Assembly: GCA_017544835.1 (NCBI GenBank)
Contig: JAFYDI010000004.1
Coordinates: 1-62,014 of the forward strand
From: Lachnospiraceae bacterium
GTDB lineage: Bacteria; Bacillota; Clostridia; Lachnospirales; Lachnospiraceae
Reading direction: 5' to 3'
DNA: 62,014 bases
Position 1 is the stretch's first letter, and each line of letters starts with the position of its first letter. Positions 36,625-44,181 of the stretch are shown here, piece after piece. The notes beneath the pieces are model-generated. The model was not told the origin of the DNA, did not search any database, and worked only from the letters and a program-made list of their open reading frames with translations. A program made the translations under genes and the position numbers.

Positions 36625-38124
36625 ATGAGAGAAAGAAAACCTTTTGAAACTGCTCGACCTGAAGAAGTGGGTATCAGCAGTAAACTGATTCTTGAATATA
36701 TCGAGAACCTTGAAAAAAGTCAGACAGAGATGCACGGTCTTATGATTATGCGTCACAACAAATTGATTACGGAAGGCTGGTGGGCTCCTTTCGGACCCAA
36801 TGTCCGTCATGGGCAGCAGAGCCATACGAAGACTTATGCGGCTACGGCTGTAGGTATCGCTTATACGGAAGGCTTACTTAAGCTTGATGAAAGATTAATC
36901 GATATCTTCCCCGATGAGTCACCCGAGAACCCCAGCGAGAATCTTAAGCTCCTTACGGTGAGAGATGTTCTTTGTATGGGTTGCGGTATGGATACCATGC
37001 CTTTTAATTCCGAGCACTGGATTAAAGATTTCATGCATACACCGGTCAATCACAAGCCCGGAACCACATACATGTACAATTCCACAGGTTCCACGCTTCT
37101 TGGCGCAATTGTGCGTAAGAAGACAGGCCTCGGACTTCATGAGTACTTAACACCCAGGCTCTTTAACAAGATCGGTATCAATCCCGACAACCTTCGCTGG
37201 ATGTGCATGGCAGATGGTATGGAAGTAGGCGGTGGCGGATTGTTCTGCACTACCGAAGATAACTTCCGTCTTATGAAGCTTTATGCCGACGGCGGTGTAT
37301 GGGACGGCGAGAGAATCCTTGCCGAGGATTACGTCAAACTTGCTACCACCAATCAGAATGATTCGGCTACAGAGTCTATCAATAACCCTGAGGCTTCCGA
37401 TAACTTCTTGGGATACGGCTTCCAAATCTGGATGTGTAAGCCTAAGAACGCGTATCGCGCCGACGGTGCTATGGGACAGTTTTCTATCGTGCTTCCCGAC
37501 CAGGATATGGAGATTTCCATTACAGAGACCGCAGTGGGCGCTCACTGGGCACAGAGCACCCTTAATATTACATGGGACTTTATTGAAAAGATTAAGAGTG
37601 AAGGTCCTCTTCCCGCAGATGATGAGGCTTTCGCAACTCTTCAGAGAAAACTTGCGCGCTTAAATATCGGTAACCCCGAGTGTCAGCCTTTCAGCCCTAC
37701 GGTAGAGAGGGTTTCAGGCAAGCGCTTTAAGCTTGACAGCGGAGTATTTACTCCTTTTGCAGGCAATTTTATGATAGGCACCAAGGCAGACGGCATCACA
37801 GAATTCTCCCTCGATTTCGATGATTATGGTCTGGTATGGGATTTTGTTACCGCGTCGGGCAGAGCGGAGAGGATACGCTTTGCTACGAGCGGAACAAGGT
37901 TTTCAAATCTTTTGGGTAAGCCTTCCGACTTAACTCAGCTTTATCTCGGAGATGCATTCTGGAAAGAAGAGAATGTGCTTGTAATGCACGGAAGATGGTT
38001 GGAGACATGTCTTGAAGATGTCTACACCTTGACGTTTGACGGAAATAAAGTCACAATAGAAGCAGATAATAATTCTGCTTGGAAGTTCGGTGAACCGGAG
38101 CCTATTGTGGCACATATGAAGTAA
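36625..38124 (+). CDS. class C beta-lactamase-fold serine hydrolase
   Basis: A 499-residue protein with the serine beta-lactamase/esterase fold. The SxxK motif is SHTK (Ser66) in QQSHTKTYAATAVG, and MYNSTGSTLLGA carries the YxN motif. It has no signal peptide, so a cytoplasmic esterase or peptidase role is likelier than cell-wall turnover. Similar EstB-like proteins occur in sugar-utilisation loci. Residues about 360-499 form an extra C-terminal beta-rich domain (lipocalin-like in related proteins). It is the last gene before a terminator; RBS GGAGAG. The substrate may be an ester on the imported sugar, which is inferred from the context. Confidence 0.87.
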   Translation: MRERKPFETARPEEVGISSKLILEYIENLEKSQTEMHGLMIMRHNKLITEGWWAPFGPNVRHGQQSHTKTYAATAVGIAYTEGLLKLDERLIDIFPDESPENPSENLKLLTVRDVLCMGCGMDTMPFNSEHWIKDFMHTPVNHKPGTTYMYNSTGSTLLGAIVRKKTGLGLHEYLTPRLFNKIGINPDNLRWMCMADGMEVGGGGLFCTTEDNFRLMKLYADGGVWDGERILAEDYVKLATTNQNDSATESINNPEASDNFLGYGFQIWMCKPKNAYRADGAMGQFSIVLPDQDMEISITETAVGAHWAQSTLNITWDFIEKIKSEGPLPADDEAFATLQRKLARLNIGNPECQPFSPTVERVSGKRFKLDSGVFTPFAGNFMIGTKADGITEFSLDFDDYGLVWDFVTASGRAERIRFATSGTRFSNLLGKPSDLTQLYLGDAFWKEENVLVMHGRWLETCLEDVYTLTFDGNKVTIEADNNSAWKFGEPEPIVAHMK

Positions 38125-38139
38125 TTATTTGAAAGTGGC

Positions 38140-38174
38140 GGCCCACCCTTTGTTGCGGTGGGTCGTTTTCTTTT
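38140..38174 (+). terminator. terminator inside the sugar-uptake locus
   Basis: GGCCCACC pairs with GGTGGGTC (one G-T pair) and is followed by GTTTTCTTTT. The next gene starts only 15 bp later, so its expression needs read-through or a promoter hidden in this region. Confidence 0.75.
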
Positions 38175-38188
38175 ACCGGGAGATATTA

Positions 38189-38893
38189 ATGCAGTATAAC
38201 AGCCCTTTTGTTAAGATACTTGAGACAATTGCAAATATGCTTATTGTGAGCTTCTTTTGGATAATTTTCTCGATACCCATCGTGACAATTGTTCCGTCGA
38301 CGGCTGCGCTTTATCATACTACGAATAAAGTGATATTCGGACCCGGGCGCGGTAACGGTGTGTTTAAGTGTTTTTGGGACACCTTTAGGGAGAATTTGAA
38401 GAAGGGGCTTCTTTTGTCGCTTATCATTGTGGTGGCGCTTGCGTTTATTGCGGAGGGGCTTTGGACTGGGTATCAGTTGTTCAGAGTGAATGTGTTCGGC
38501 ATGCTTTATATGATTCTCGGAGTGTTAATTACGATTGCGATTGTGCCTGCGATGACGTATGTGCCGGTGATGCTCTCAAGGTTTGATGCGCCGGTGTCGA
38601 CGATTATAAGACTGGCGTTGTATTTTTCGCTTAAGAAGCCTTTGATGAATGTGTTAAGCATTGTGTTAATCGGTTTCTTTGCGTTGTGTCTTGAACTGTT
38701 TCCGCTTTCGATTATGATTACGCCTGCACTGTATGCGGATTTCTTGAGGCCTTTTATGGAGAAGAGTCTTAAGAAGTTTATTGAAGAGAATGTGGATATG
38801 GGCGAGTCGGAGGAGGACGATGAAGGCTCAGACGATTCGGACTCGGGTGACGGAAGCTCGGTTGCCGGCGAAGATGAGAAGGAGGAAGAGTGA
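38189..38893 (+). CDS. YesL-family membrane protein (DUF624)
   Basis: About 234 residues from ATG 38189 (MQYNSPFVKIL), preceded by GGGAGATATTA; a frame from 38129 would start before the terminator. Several hydrophobic helices and the segment FSIPIVTIVPSTAALYHTT, followed by GNGVFKCFWDTFREN, match the YesL family, which is regularly found with YesM/YesN and CUT1 transporters. Its molecular role is unknown; it is thought to assist the transporter or sensor. The tail after residue about 205 is very acidic (ESEEDDEGSDDSDSGDGS), which is not usual for the core family. The stop overlaps the start of the ATPase gene by one base. Confidence 0.85.
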   Translation: MQYNSPFVKILETIANMLIVSFFWIIFSIPIVTIVPSTAALYHTTNKVIFGPGRGNGVFKCFWDTFRENLKKGLLLSLIIVVALAFIAEGLWTGYQLFRVNVFGMLYMILGVLITIAIVPAMTYVPVMLSRFDAPVSTIIRLALYFSLKKPLMNVLSIVLIGFFALCLELFPLSIMITPALYADFLRPFMEKSLKKFIEENVDMGESEEDDEGSDDSDSGDGSSVAGEDEKEEE

Positions 38894-39696
38894 TGGCTGA
38901 TATCAGACTTGAAGATGTTACCGTGATTTATCCTTTTCAGAAGGTGTCGGGAATATTCGGGCGCAAGCATAAGAAGGAGATTCTCGCTCGTCAGAAGGCG
39001 ATGCCTTACACGTCCAATGAAGGTGTTGTGGCGTTGCAGCATTGTTCTTTTGCCGTTAAGGAAGGAGAACTGTTAGGAATATTGGGGCCGTCGGGTTCGG
39101 GAAAGAGTACGATACTTCGCGTGATTGCGGGGCTTGAAGTGCCGCCGCTTGGGAGTGTGTATTTCGGAGACAAGGACTGCACGGATATGAAGCCCGAGGA
39201 CAGGGATGTGGCGATGGTGTTTCAGAATTATGCGCTGTATCCCAATCAGACGGTGTTTAAGAATATTGCTTTTCCGCTTGAGGTTAAGCATATTCCGAGA
39301 GAAGAGATTAAGGAGAAGGTTGAGAAACTTAGCGTACTTCTTGAGATAGATGATAAATTGGAGAGTCTTCCGCAGGAGCTATCGGGCGGTGAGAGACAGC
39401 GTGTGGCAATTGGGCGTGCGCTTATCAGGGAGCCGCAGGTGCTTCTTTTGGACGAGCCGTTTTCGAATCTGGATCCGCAGATGCGTGAGAAGCTTCGTAC
39501 GTGGCTTAAGAAGCTCCATAGTTCGATTAATACGACGATTGTGTATGTTACGCACGATCAGTATGATGCGATGGCGCTGTCGGACAGAATTATTGTGATA
39601 AAAGACGGTATTATTATGATGGATGATACGCCGATTAATGTGTACAATAATCCTGCCAATGAGTTTGTGGCGGAATTTTTCAGAAACAATAAGTAG
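38893..39696 (+). CDS. short sugar-importer ABC ATPase lacking the TOBE domain
   Basis: A 267-residue ATPase. ATG 38893 follows GGAGGAAG and overlaps the yesL stop codon by one base. It has Walker A GPSGSGKST, FQNYALYPNQT, signature LSGGERQRVAIG, Walker B LLLDEPFSNLDPQ and VTHDQYDAMAL. The protein ends right after the ATPase domain (NEFVAEFFRNN), so the roughly 100-residue OB/TOBE regulatory domain of MalK/MsmK proteins is missing. A charged insert lies between the first strand and GVVALQ (about residues 14-38). It is the natural energiser of the permeases at 34704 and 35685, though the longer ATPase at 20389 could also serve. Confidence 0.9.
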   Translation: MADIRLEDVTVIYPFQKVSGIFGRKHKKEILARQKAMPYTSNEGVVALQHCSFAVKEGELLGILGPSGSGKSTILRVIAGLEVPPLGSVYFGDKDCTDMKPEDRDVAMVFQNYALYPNQTVFKNIAFPLEVKHIPREEIKEKVEKLSVLLEIDDKLESLPQELSGGERQRVAIGRALIREPQVLLLDEPFSNLDPQMREKLRTWLKKLHSSINTTIVYVTHDQYDAMALSDRIIVIKDGIIMMDDTPINVYNNPANEFVAEFFRNNK

Positions 39697-39714
39697 TTAT
39701 GGGAGGTTATAGGT

Positions 39715-40770
39715 ATGAACAGACCGTTAAAGATTAAGGGACTTACCATCAGGAATCGTATTGCGGTGCCGCCGATGGTTTGCTTTTACTGGACTGATGA
39801 CAACGGTTACGTGTGTGAGAAGAACATCGAGCACTATCGCGCTTTGGCCGAGGGCGGCGTGGGCCTTATAATTGTTGAGGCGACCGCTATTACCAAGCGT
39901 TCCCGTCTTGCGAATACCGAGCTTGGTATCTGGGAAGATGGACAGATTGAAGGGCTTAAGAAGATTGTCGATGTGATTCATGCAGGCGGAGCCAAGGCTT
40001 TTATTCAGCTTCTTCATGCCGGCGGTAATGGTATTGACAAGGAGGCGGATGCGCCGAGCGATATGGTGTATCGCAAGGTTAACAATGCTCATGAGATGAG
40101 TAAAGAGCGCATACGCGAGACTATAGATGATTTCGTGGCAGCAGCGCTTCGTGCCGAGAAAGCAGGCTTTGACGGTGTCGAGCTTCACGGATGCCACGGA
40201 TATTTGATTTCGCAGTTTTGCAACAGCCGTAACAATTTCAGAACCGATGAATATGGCAAGGATAAGGCATTATTTGCCCGTGAGACTCTAAAGGCCATCA
40301 AGGAGGCTTGCAGCGACGATTTTGTGGTCGGTATCAGACTTGGCGCGTTCGAGCCTACGCTTGAGGACGGTCTTACGAATGCCCGCTTCATCGCTGATTG
40401 CTGTGACTTTATCGATGCTTCATACGGCGGGGATTGCGATGCTTATGCGCCCGAGGGCTTTAAGTGCTCAGGTGCTGTATACGGTGCTTCGGAGATTAAG
40501 AAGATTCTTCCCGATATGCCCGTCTTCGGTGTTCACAATATCAACAGCAAAGAGGATATCGAGAACGCTCTTGCTACAGGTATCGATATGGTCGACCTTG
40601 GCAAGGCGCATCTTGTAGATCCTGCTTTTGCCAATCATGTCTTGAATGGGGAGCCTTACGGCCAGTGCCTCCACTGTAAGGACTACTGCCGCTGGAACCC
40701 TTGGGAGATGGCAGACCCCAATAAGAAATGTCCCGGGGCTATTAAGTTTGCCAATTCTCAGAAGAAGTAA
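39715..40770 (+). CDS. Old Yellow Enzyme family NADH:flavin oxidoreductase
   Basis: A 351-residue FMN-dependent oxidoreductase of the OYE family. It shows RNRIAVPPM near the N-terminus, EGGVGLIIVEATAI, FIQLLHAGGNG and DGVELHGCHGYLISQF followed by RTDEYG, all hallmarks of the barrel. The C-terminus carries a Cys cluster CLHCKDYCRW with a further Cys at KKCPG, reminiscent of the iron-sulphur region of the enoate/dienoyl reductase branch, but the C-terminal NAD/FAD domains of that branch are absent. Substrate unknown. RBS GGGAGGTTATAGGT. It ends the plus-strand locus 18 bp after the ATPase gene, ahead of a strong terminator. Confidence 0.9.
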   Translation: MNRPLKIKGLTIRNRIAVPPMVCFYWTDDNGYVCEKNIEHYRALAEGGVGLIIVEATAITKRSRLANTELGIWEDGQIEGLKKIVDVIHAGGAKAFIQLLHAGGNGIDKEADAPSDMVYRKVNNAHEMSKERIRETIDDFVAAALRAEKAGFDGVELHGCHGYLISQFCNSRNNFRTDEYGKDKALFARETLKAIKEACSDDFVVGIRLGAFEPTLEDGLTNARFIADCCDFIDASYGGDCDAYAPEGFKCSGAVYGASEIKKILPDMPVFGVHNINSKEDIENALATGIDMVDLGKAHLVDPAFANHVLNGEPYGQCLHCKDYCRWNPWEMADPNKKCPGAIKFANSQKK

Positions 40771-40803
40771 TTGCAGGCTTTAAAAAACTGTTTGATATTG
40801 TTC

Positions 40804-40846
40804 GGCGAAGAAAAACCGTTTTTACGGTTTTTCTTCGCCACTTTTT
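40804..40846 (+). terminator. strong intrinsic terminator
   Basis: A perfect 15-bp stem GGCGAAGAAAAACCG / CGGTTTTTCTTCGCC with a 6-nt loop is followed by ACTTTTT. Confidence 0.92.
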
Positions 40847-40886
40847 ATATAGCTACGAGCTAAGCGACTGCTGTTGCTGTCGGTTT

Positions 40887-40923
40887 GGCGAAGATATAGA
40901 ACATTTCTCGAAAAATCTTCGCC
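40887..40923. repeat. second inverted repeat with GGCGAAGAT arms
   Basis: GGCGAAGAT (40887-40895) and ATCTTCGCC (40915-40923) are perfect 9-bp arms around 19 nt. The arms reuse the GGCGAAGA sequence of the terminator 80 bp upstream, so arms of the two hairpins could cross-pair. Confidence 0.7.
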
Positions 40924-41010
40924 GGGGTGAGACTGCGTGACCTGCCTAAGCATTGTTAAAGAAGCAAAAGAACAATATTAGAGTCGCAATAAGCCGAATC
41001 ATACTTAAAT

Positions 41011-41351
41011 AGCTATAAAAGTAAAGAAAATGTTGTGGCTTTTAGCCGTTTATTTGCCGGTGAAGAAGACAGAGTAATAACAGGGGAGAAAAGGTGGCAA
41101 ATTATAGCCGCAAAGGATGTAAGAAAGCGAGTAACGGCTATAAAAACAGTGCTTTTTCGGCCGAACAGAGAGTTTTAAAGAGGCATAGGCTATAAAAGGA
41201 GTAAAACCATATATACTTTATAGCTTTCAAAGAAATGGCAAAAGAAATTTGGCTATAAAAAGAGGAATAGCAAAGATTATTATTGCTGAGCATGAACAGG
41301 GAGAAGGTTTTTGTACGAAAAAAGAAAGAAAAGAGCACGGAATTATAGCTA
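41011..41351. repeat. gene-free region with an array of GGCTATAAAA-like motifs
   Basis: The 683-bp gap 40771-41453 holds no convincing gene. Seven copies of a 10-base motif close to GGCTATAAAA occur: plus strand at 41011, 41136, 41188 and 41251; minus strand at 41101-41110, 41217-41226 and 41342-41351. A related palindrome GGCTTTTAGCC lies at 41037-41047. Spacing is irregular (29-91 bp), which speaks against a CRISPR or simple tandem array. Function unknown: possibilities are clustered binding sites or the remnant of a repeat element. Confidence 0.55.
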
Positions 41352-41390
41352 AAGGGACTCGTGACAATTTAGAAGAGGCTTTGTGCAAAA

Positions 41391-41420
41391 CCGGCTTCCC
41401 GAAATGAATCGGGAAGCCGG
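41391..41420 (-). terminator. terminator of the GH2 gene
   Basis: A perfect 12-bp stem CCGGCTTCCCGA / TCGGGAAGCCGG with a 6-nt loop; on the minus strand it is followed by TTTTGC. Confidence 0.88.
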
Positions 41421-41453
41421 TAAATAATTGCAGTAAGAAATGCCGAAACCGAG

Positions 41454-43913
41454 CTACTTCACTTCAACCTGAATCTCAGCGCTGCCGCATGACTCGGAGG
41501 AGATGCGGAGAGTGCAGGTACCGGAAGTGTAGCCGGAGCGGAGAACTGCGGCGGCACGGCCTTTGAAGGAAACCGTGGCGGGAGCGGTGTAGAACTCGTC
41601 GGTTACAGGATTGCCGGAGCCGAAGCCTGCCAGTTCTGCGGGGCCGGTAAGCGAAGCTTCGAGAGAAACCGAAGCATCGGGAACCAAAAGTCCATCTGAG
41701 TCCAGAACTTCCACATTGACGAATACGCAATCGTGGCCGTCGGCGACGATACAAGGCTTTTCGGATGTGATGCGAAGAGAAGCGGGAGCGCCGGTTGTCT
41801 TAAGAGTGTCGCGGCTGACTTCGCGGCCGTCTTTGTAGCAGACTACCTCAAGGGTGCCGGGCTGATACTCGCACTCAAACTTCACTGAATTCGGGTAAGG
41901 ACGTTCTTTGGAAATTGCCTTACGACCGAGGCTCTTGCCGTTTAAGAAAAACTCTGCTTCATCGGCACTTGAAAAAACATATACCTCTATGGGCTTGCCT
42001 TCGTAACCTTCGTAATTCCATGACTTCAATAAATCGGGGAAGCCCCAGAAACTCATTACTTCTACCTTGCCGAAATTTTTAGGGTGAAGGGCGTAGAGAT
42101 GAGCTGAGGTGCTGCCGAAGGCCACACTTCTGTAAGCGCCCTGGGGACGCATATTGCCTGTGATGTCGAAATCCGCATCATTGGAGGTACGCCAGGGGAA
42201 GGGGGATGTGGTGCCGGGCATCAATTCCCAAGGCTTGTAGGAGGCTACGGGGTCGGAAGGGTCTACGTAGACTGCTTTGCCGAGGCCAGCTTCACCGATG
42301 TAGTCCCATGCAGTCCAGGTGAATTCGCCGAGTACGTAAGGAAGACTTTCCACGAGGGGCCATCTGTAGCCGATTTCTCTGGGATAGTTCTCGGAACCCA
42401 TCATAACACGATGGGGGTACATTTCATGGTCTTTTTCGTATAAATCTTCCATGTAATTGTAACCTACGACATCAAGGCCGTTGGTGAAAGGCTCGGAATT
42501 GTCCTCCCAAAGGGTCTTAAAGAAATCGCCTGCTGCGTTCTGGGCATTGTTCTGGTCTTTGGCCAGCTTGTCGTCGAGGCCGCTCCAGTAAGAGCAGATA
42601 CCGTTGCTGACGGGTCTGGAAGGGTCCAAAGAACGCATCTTCTCAGCCAGACGTGTAGCGGTGGTGTAACCGTTTGCGAGACCGCCTCGCTCGGGAATTT
42701 CATTGCCTGTAGACCATATGATTACGGAAGGATGTGACCTGTCGCGACGTACAAAGGCAGTCAGGTCTTTCTCCCAGTTTGTCTCAAAATATTCACTGTA
42801 ACCACCGCTTCTTTTGGCAATATTCCAGCAGTCAAAAGCTTCATCGAATACGTATATACCCACTCTGTCGCAGGCTTCGATGAGAGCGGCGGACATAGGA
42901 TTGTGGGTGGTACGGATAGCGTTAAAGCCAAGTTCTTTCATCTTCCTAAGCTTACGTGCCTCGACTTCGTACAAAGAAACCGCGCCCAAAAGCCCGTTAT
43001 CGTGGTGGAGGCAGCCACCGCGCAACTTAACGGTTTTGCCGTTAACGCGAAGTCCGTGAACAGCATCAACCGTAACGGTGCGAACACCGAAAATCGTCTC
43101 GGCTTCATCAACAGTCTGTTCCGAATCTGCCACAAAGTGAGTGCGGAATTCGCCGAGATCGGTAACCGTAGCCTTAACCGTGTAAAGATTGGGCTTTTCG
43201 GCACTCCAGAGAACAGGATTCTTAAGGCTCAATGCCAGGTGAGCATCCTCACGCTTGCCGGCGTTAACCTGAATCACGCTTGAAACGGTTTCGTCAGCAA
43301 CATCGGCCCCTTCTTTGTAAAAAGAAAGGGTAACCTTCACGAGGCGATTCTTAACTGTACTGTTAACAACGGTAACAGCACCGTCAATAAAAGCGTATCC
43401 GTCGGAAAATTCACGTGTGTATACGAAAATTCCATCATTGTCGATATGAACCTTGGGACCGTGGCAGAGCTTAACACCCCTGAAAAGACCGAGGCCCGGG
43501 TACCAGCGGGAACCGGGACGAATGGGTGTCTCGGTGTTAACGGTGATACGGTTCTTCTCGCCGAAGGTGATAACGTCGGTCAAATCCGCGTAGAAAGGCG
43601 AATAGCCGTAGTGGGAAGCCGCAACCTTGTAACCGTTAATGTCTACGCTTGCGGTAGTCATGGCACCGTCGAAATAAAGTCCCACGGACTCATTCTCCCA
43701 TTCCTTGGGGAACTCGATAAATTTGGTGTAACTTGCAAGACCACCCTCAAAATAACCGCAGTCCACACTCGCGGGTGCATCAGGCTTAACCTGAGTGGAT
43801 ATCATGGCATCATGAGGAAGATTCACCTCTGTGCCGGGTGCCTCTGCCAAAAAGTAAGCGTCAAGATACCCTCTTCTGAAAGTCCAGCTTTCATCAATAC
43901 ATAATTTTTTCAT
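41454..43913 (-). CDS. GH2 family beta-galactosidase/beta-glucuronidase-like glycosidase
   Basis: About 819 residues from ATG 43913 (MKKLCIDESWTF), which has GAGGG upstream; a longer frame from 43994 would run through the promoter. The N-terminal sugar-binding domain has VNLPHDAM and YFEGGLASYTKFI. The catalytic barrel has the acid/base Glu405 in WSTGNEIPE and the nucleophile Glu530 in LGEFTWTAWDYIGE. C-terminal Ig-like domains (about 600-819, including VFVNVEVLDSDG) extend it in the manner of GH2 proteins with DUF4982 regions. No signal peptide. GH2 enzymes remove beta-linked galactose, glucuronate or mannose; which one is not decided here. Single gene with a very good promoter and terminator. 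Confidence 0.9.
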   Translation of the reverse strand: MKKLCIDESWTFRRGYLDAYFLAEAPGTEVNLPHDAMISTQVKPDAPASVDCGYFEGGLASYTKFIEFPKEWENESVGLYFDGAMTTASVDINGYKVAASHYGYSPFYADLTDVITFGEKNRITVNTETPIRPGSRWYPGLGLFRGVKLCHGPKVHIDNDGIFVYTREFSDGYAFIDGAVTVVNSTVKNRLVKVTLSFYKEGADVADETVSSVIQVNAGKREDAHLALSLKNPVLWSAEKPNLYTVKATVTDLGEFRTHFVADSEQTVDEAETIFGVRTVTVDAVHGLRVNGKTVKLRGGCLHHDNGLLGAVSLYEVEARKLRKMKELGFNAIRTTHNPMSAALIEACDRVGIYVFDEAFDCWNIAKRSGGYSEYFETNWEKDLTAFVRRDRSHPSVIIWSTGNEIPERGGLANGYTTATRLAEKMRSLDPSRPVSNGICSYWSGLDDKLAKDQNNAQNAAGDFFKTLWEDNSEPFTNGLDVVGYNYMEDLYEKDHEMYPHRVMMGSENYPREIGYRWPLVESLPYVLGEFTWTAWDYIGEAGLGKAVYVDPSDPVASYKPWELMPGTTSPFPWRTSNDADFDITGNMRPQGAYRSVAFGSTSAHLYALHPKNFGKVEVMSFWGFPDLLKSWNYEGYEGKPIEVYVFSSADEAEFFLNGKSLGRKAISKERPYPNSVKFECEYQPGTLEVVCYKDGREVSRDTLKTTGAPASLRITSEKPCIVADGHDCVFVNVEVLDSDGLLVPDASVSLEASLTGPAELAGFGSGNPVTDEFYTAPATVSFKGRAAAVLRSGYTSGTCTLRISSESCGSAEIQVEVK

Positions 43914-43959
43914 ATCGTAACCCTCGTAAAAGAAAAACTTATAAAACGATTTACTAAGC

Positions 43960-43988
43960 ATTATAGAGACATTTCCCGCTATTTGCAA
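43960..43988 (-). promoter_or_regulatory. sigma-A promoter of the GH2 gene
   Basis: On the minus strand TTGCAA (43983-43988) and a perfect TATAAT (43960-43965) are 17 bp apart. The leader would be about 40 nt. Confidence 0.75.
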
Positions 43989-43991
43989 CAT

Positions 43992-44025
43992 CATAAATCC
44001 GACATAAATCGTCCGATTTGGACGA
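43992..44025 (-). promoter_or_regulatory. direct repeats and inverted repeat upstream of the GH2 promoter
   Basis: CATAAATC occurs at 43992-43999 and 44003-44010, 11 bp apart, one helical turn, and just upstream of the -35 box. An inverted repeat TCGTCC / GGACGA (44009-44025) overlaps the second copy. This arrangement suits a dimeric activator such as an AraC-type protein, but no regulator gene is adjacent. Confidence 0.4.
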
Positions 44026-44078
44026 ATACGCGAAAGTAGGACATTTTATTCTTTTTTTATTATAGTTTCGTAATTAAG

Positions 44079-44109
44079 TTAATCGATTAAGTACCGCTTA
44101 TGATATAAT
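44079..44109 (+). promoter_or_regulatory. predicted promoter of the 7TM GGDEF gene with palindrome at -35
   Basis: A perfect -10 box TATAAT (44104-44109) lacks a good -35 box; in its place lies a perfect 12-bp palindrome TTAATCGATTAA (44079-44090), a likely regulator site. The leader before the TTG start is about 65 nt. Confidence 0.45.
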
Positions 44110-44181
44110 CATTGGGAAACCTTATTGCGGTTAATTGGATTTTGGTACACTTATCTGTGGTTATAGAAGGGATTTGATACT

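Noticed and set aside
41138-41338. 66-codon minus-strand frame in the motif array
   Set aside because: Low-complexity Phe/Ser/Tyr composition imposed by the repeated motif; no convincing ribosome site.
41011-41351. CRISPR-like array
   Set aside because: The repeated unit is only about 10 bases, occurs in both orientations and has irregular spacing; no cas genes are near.
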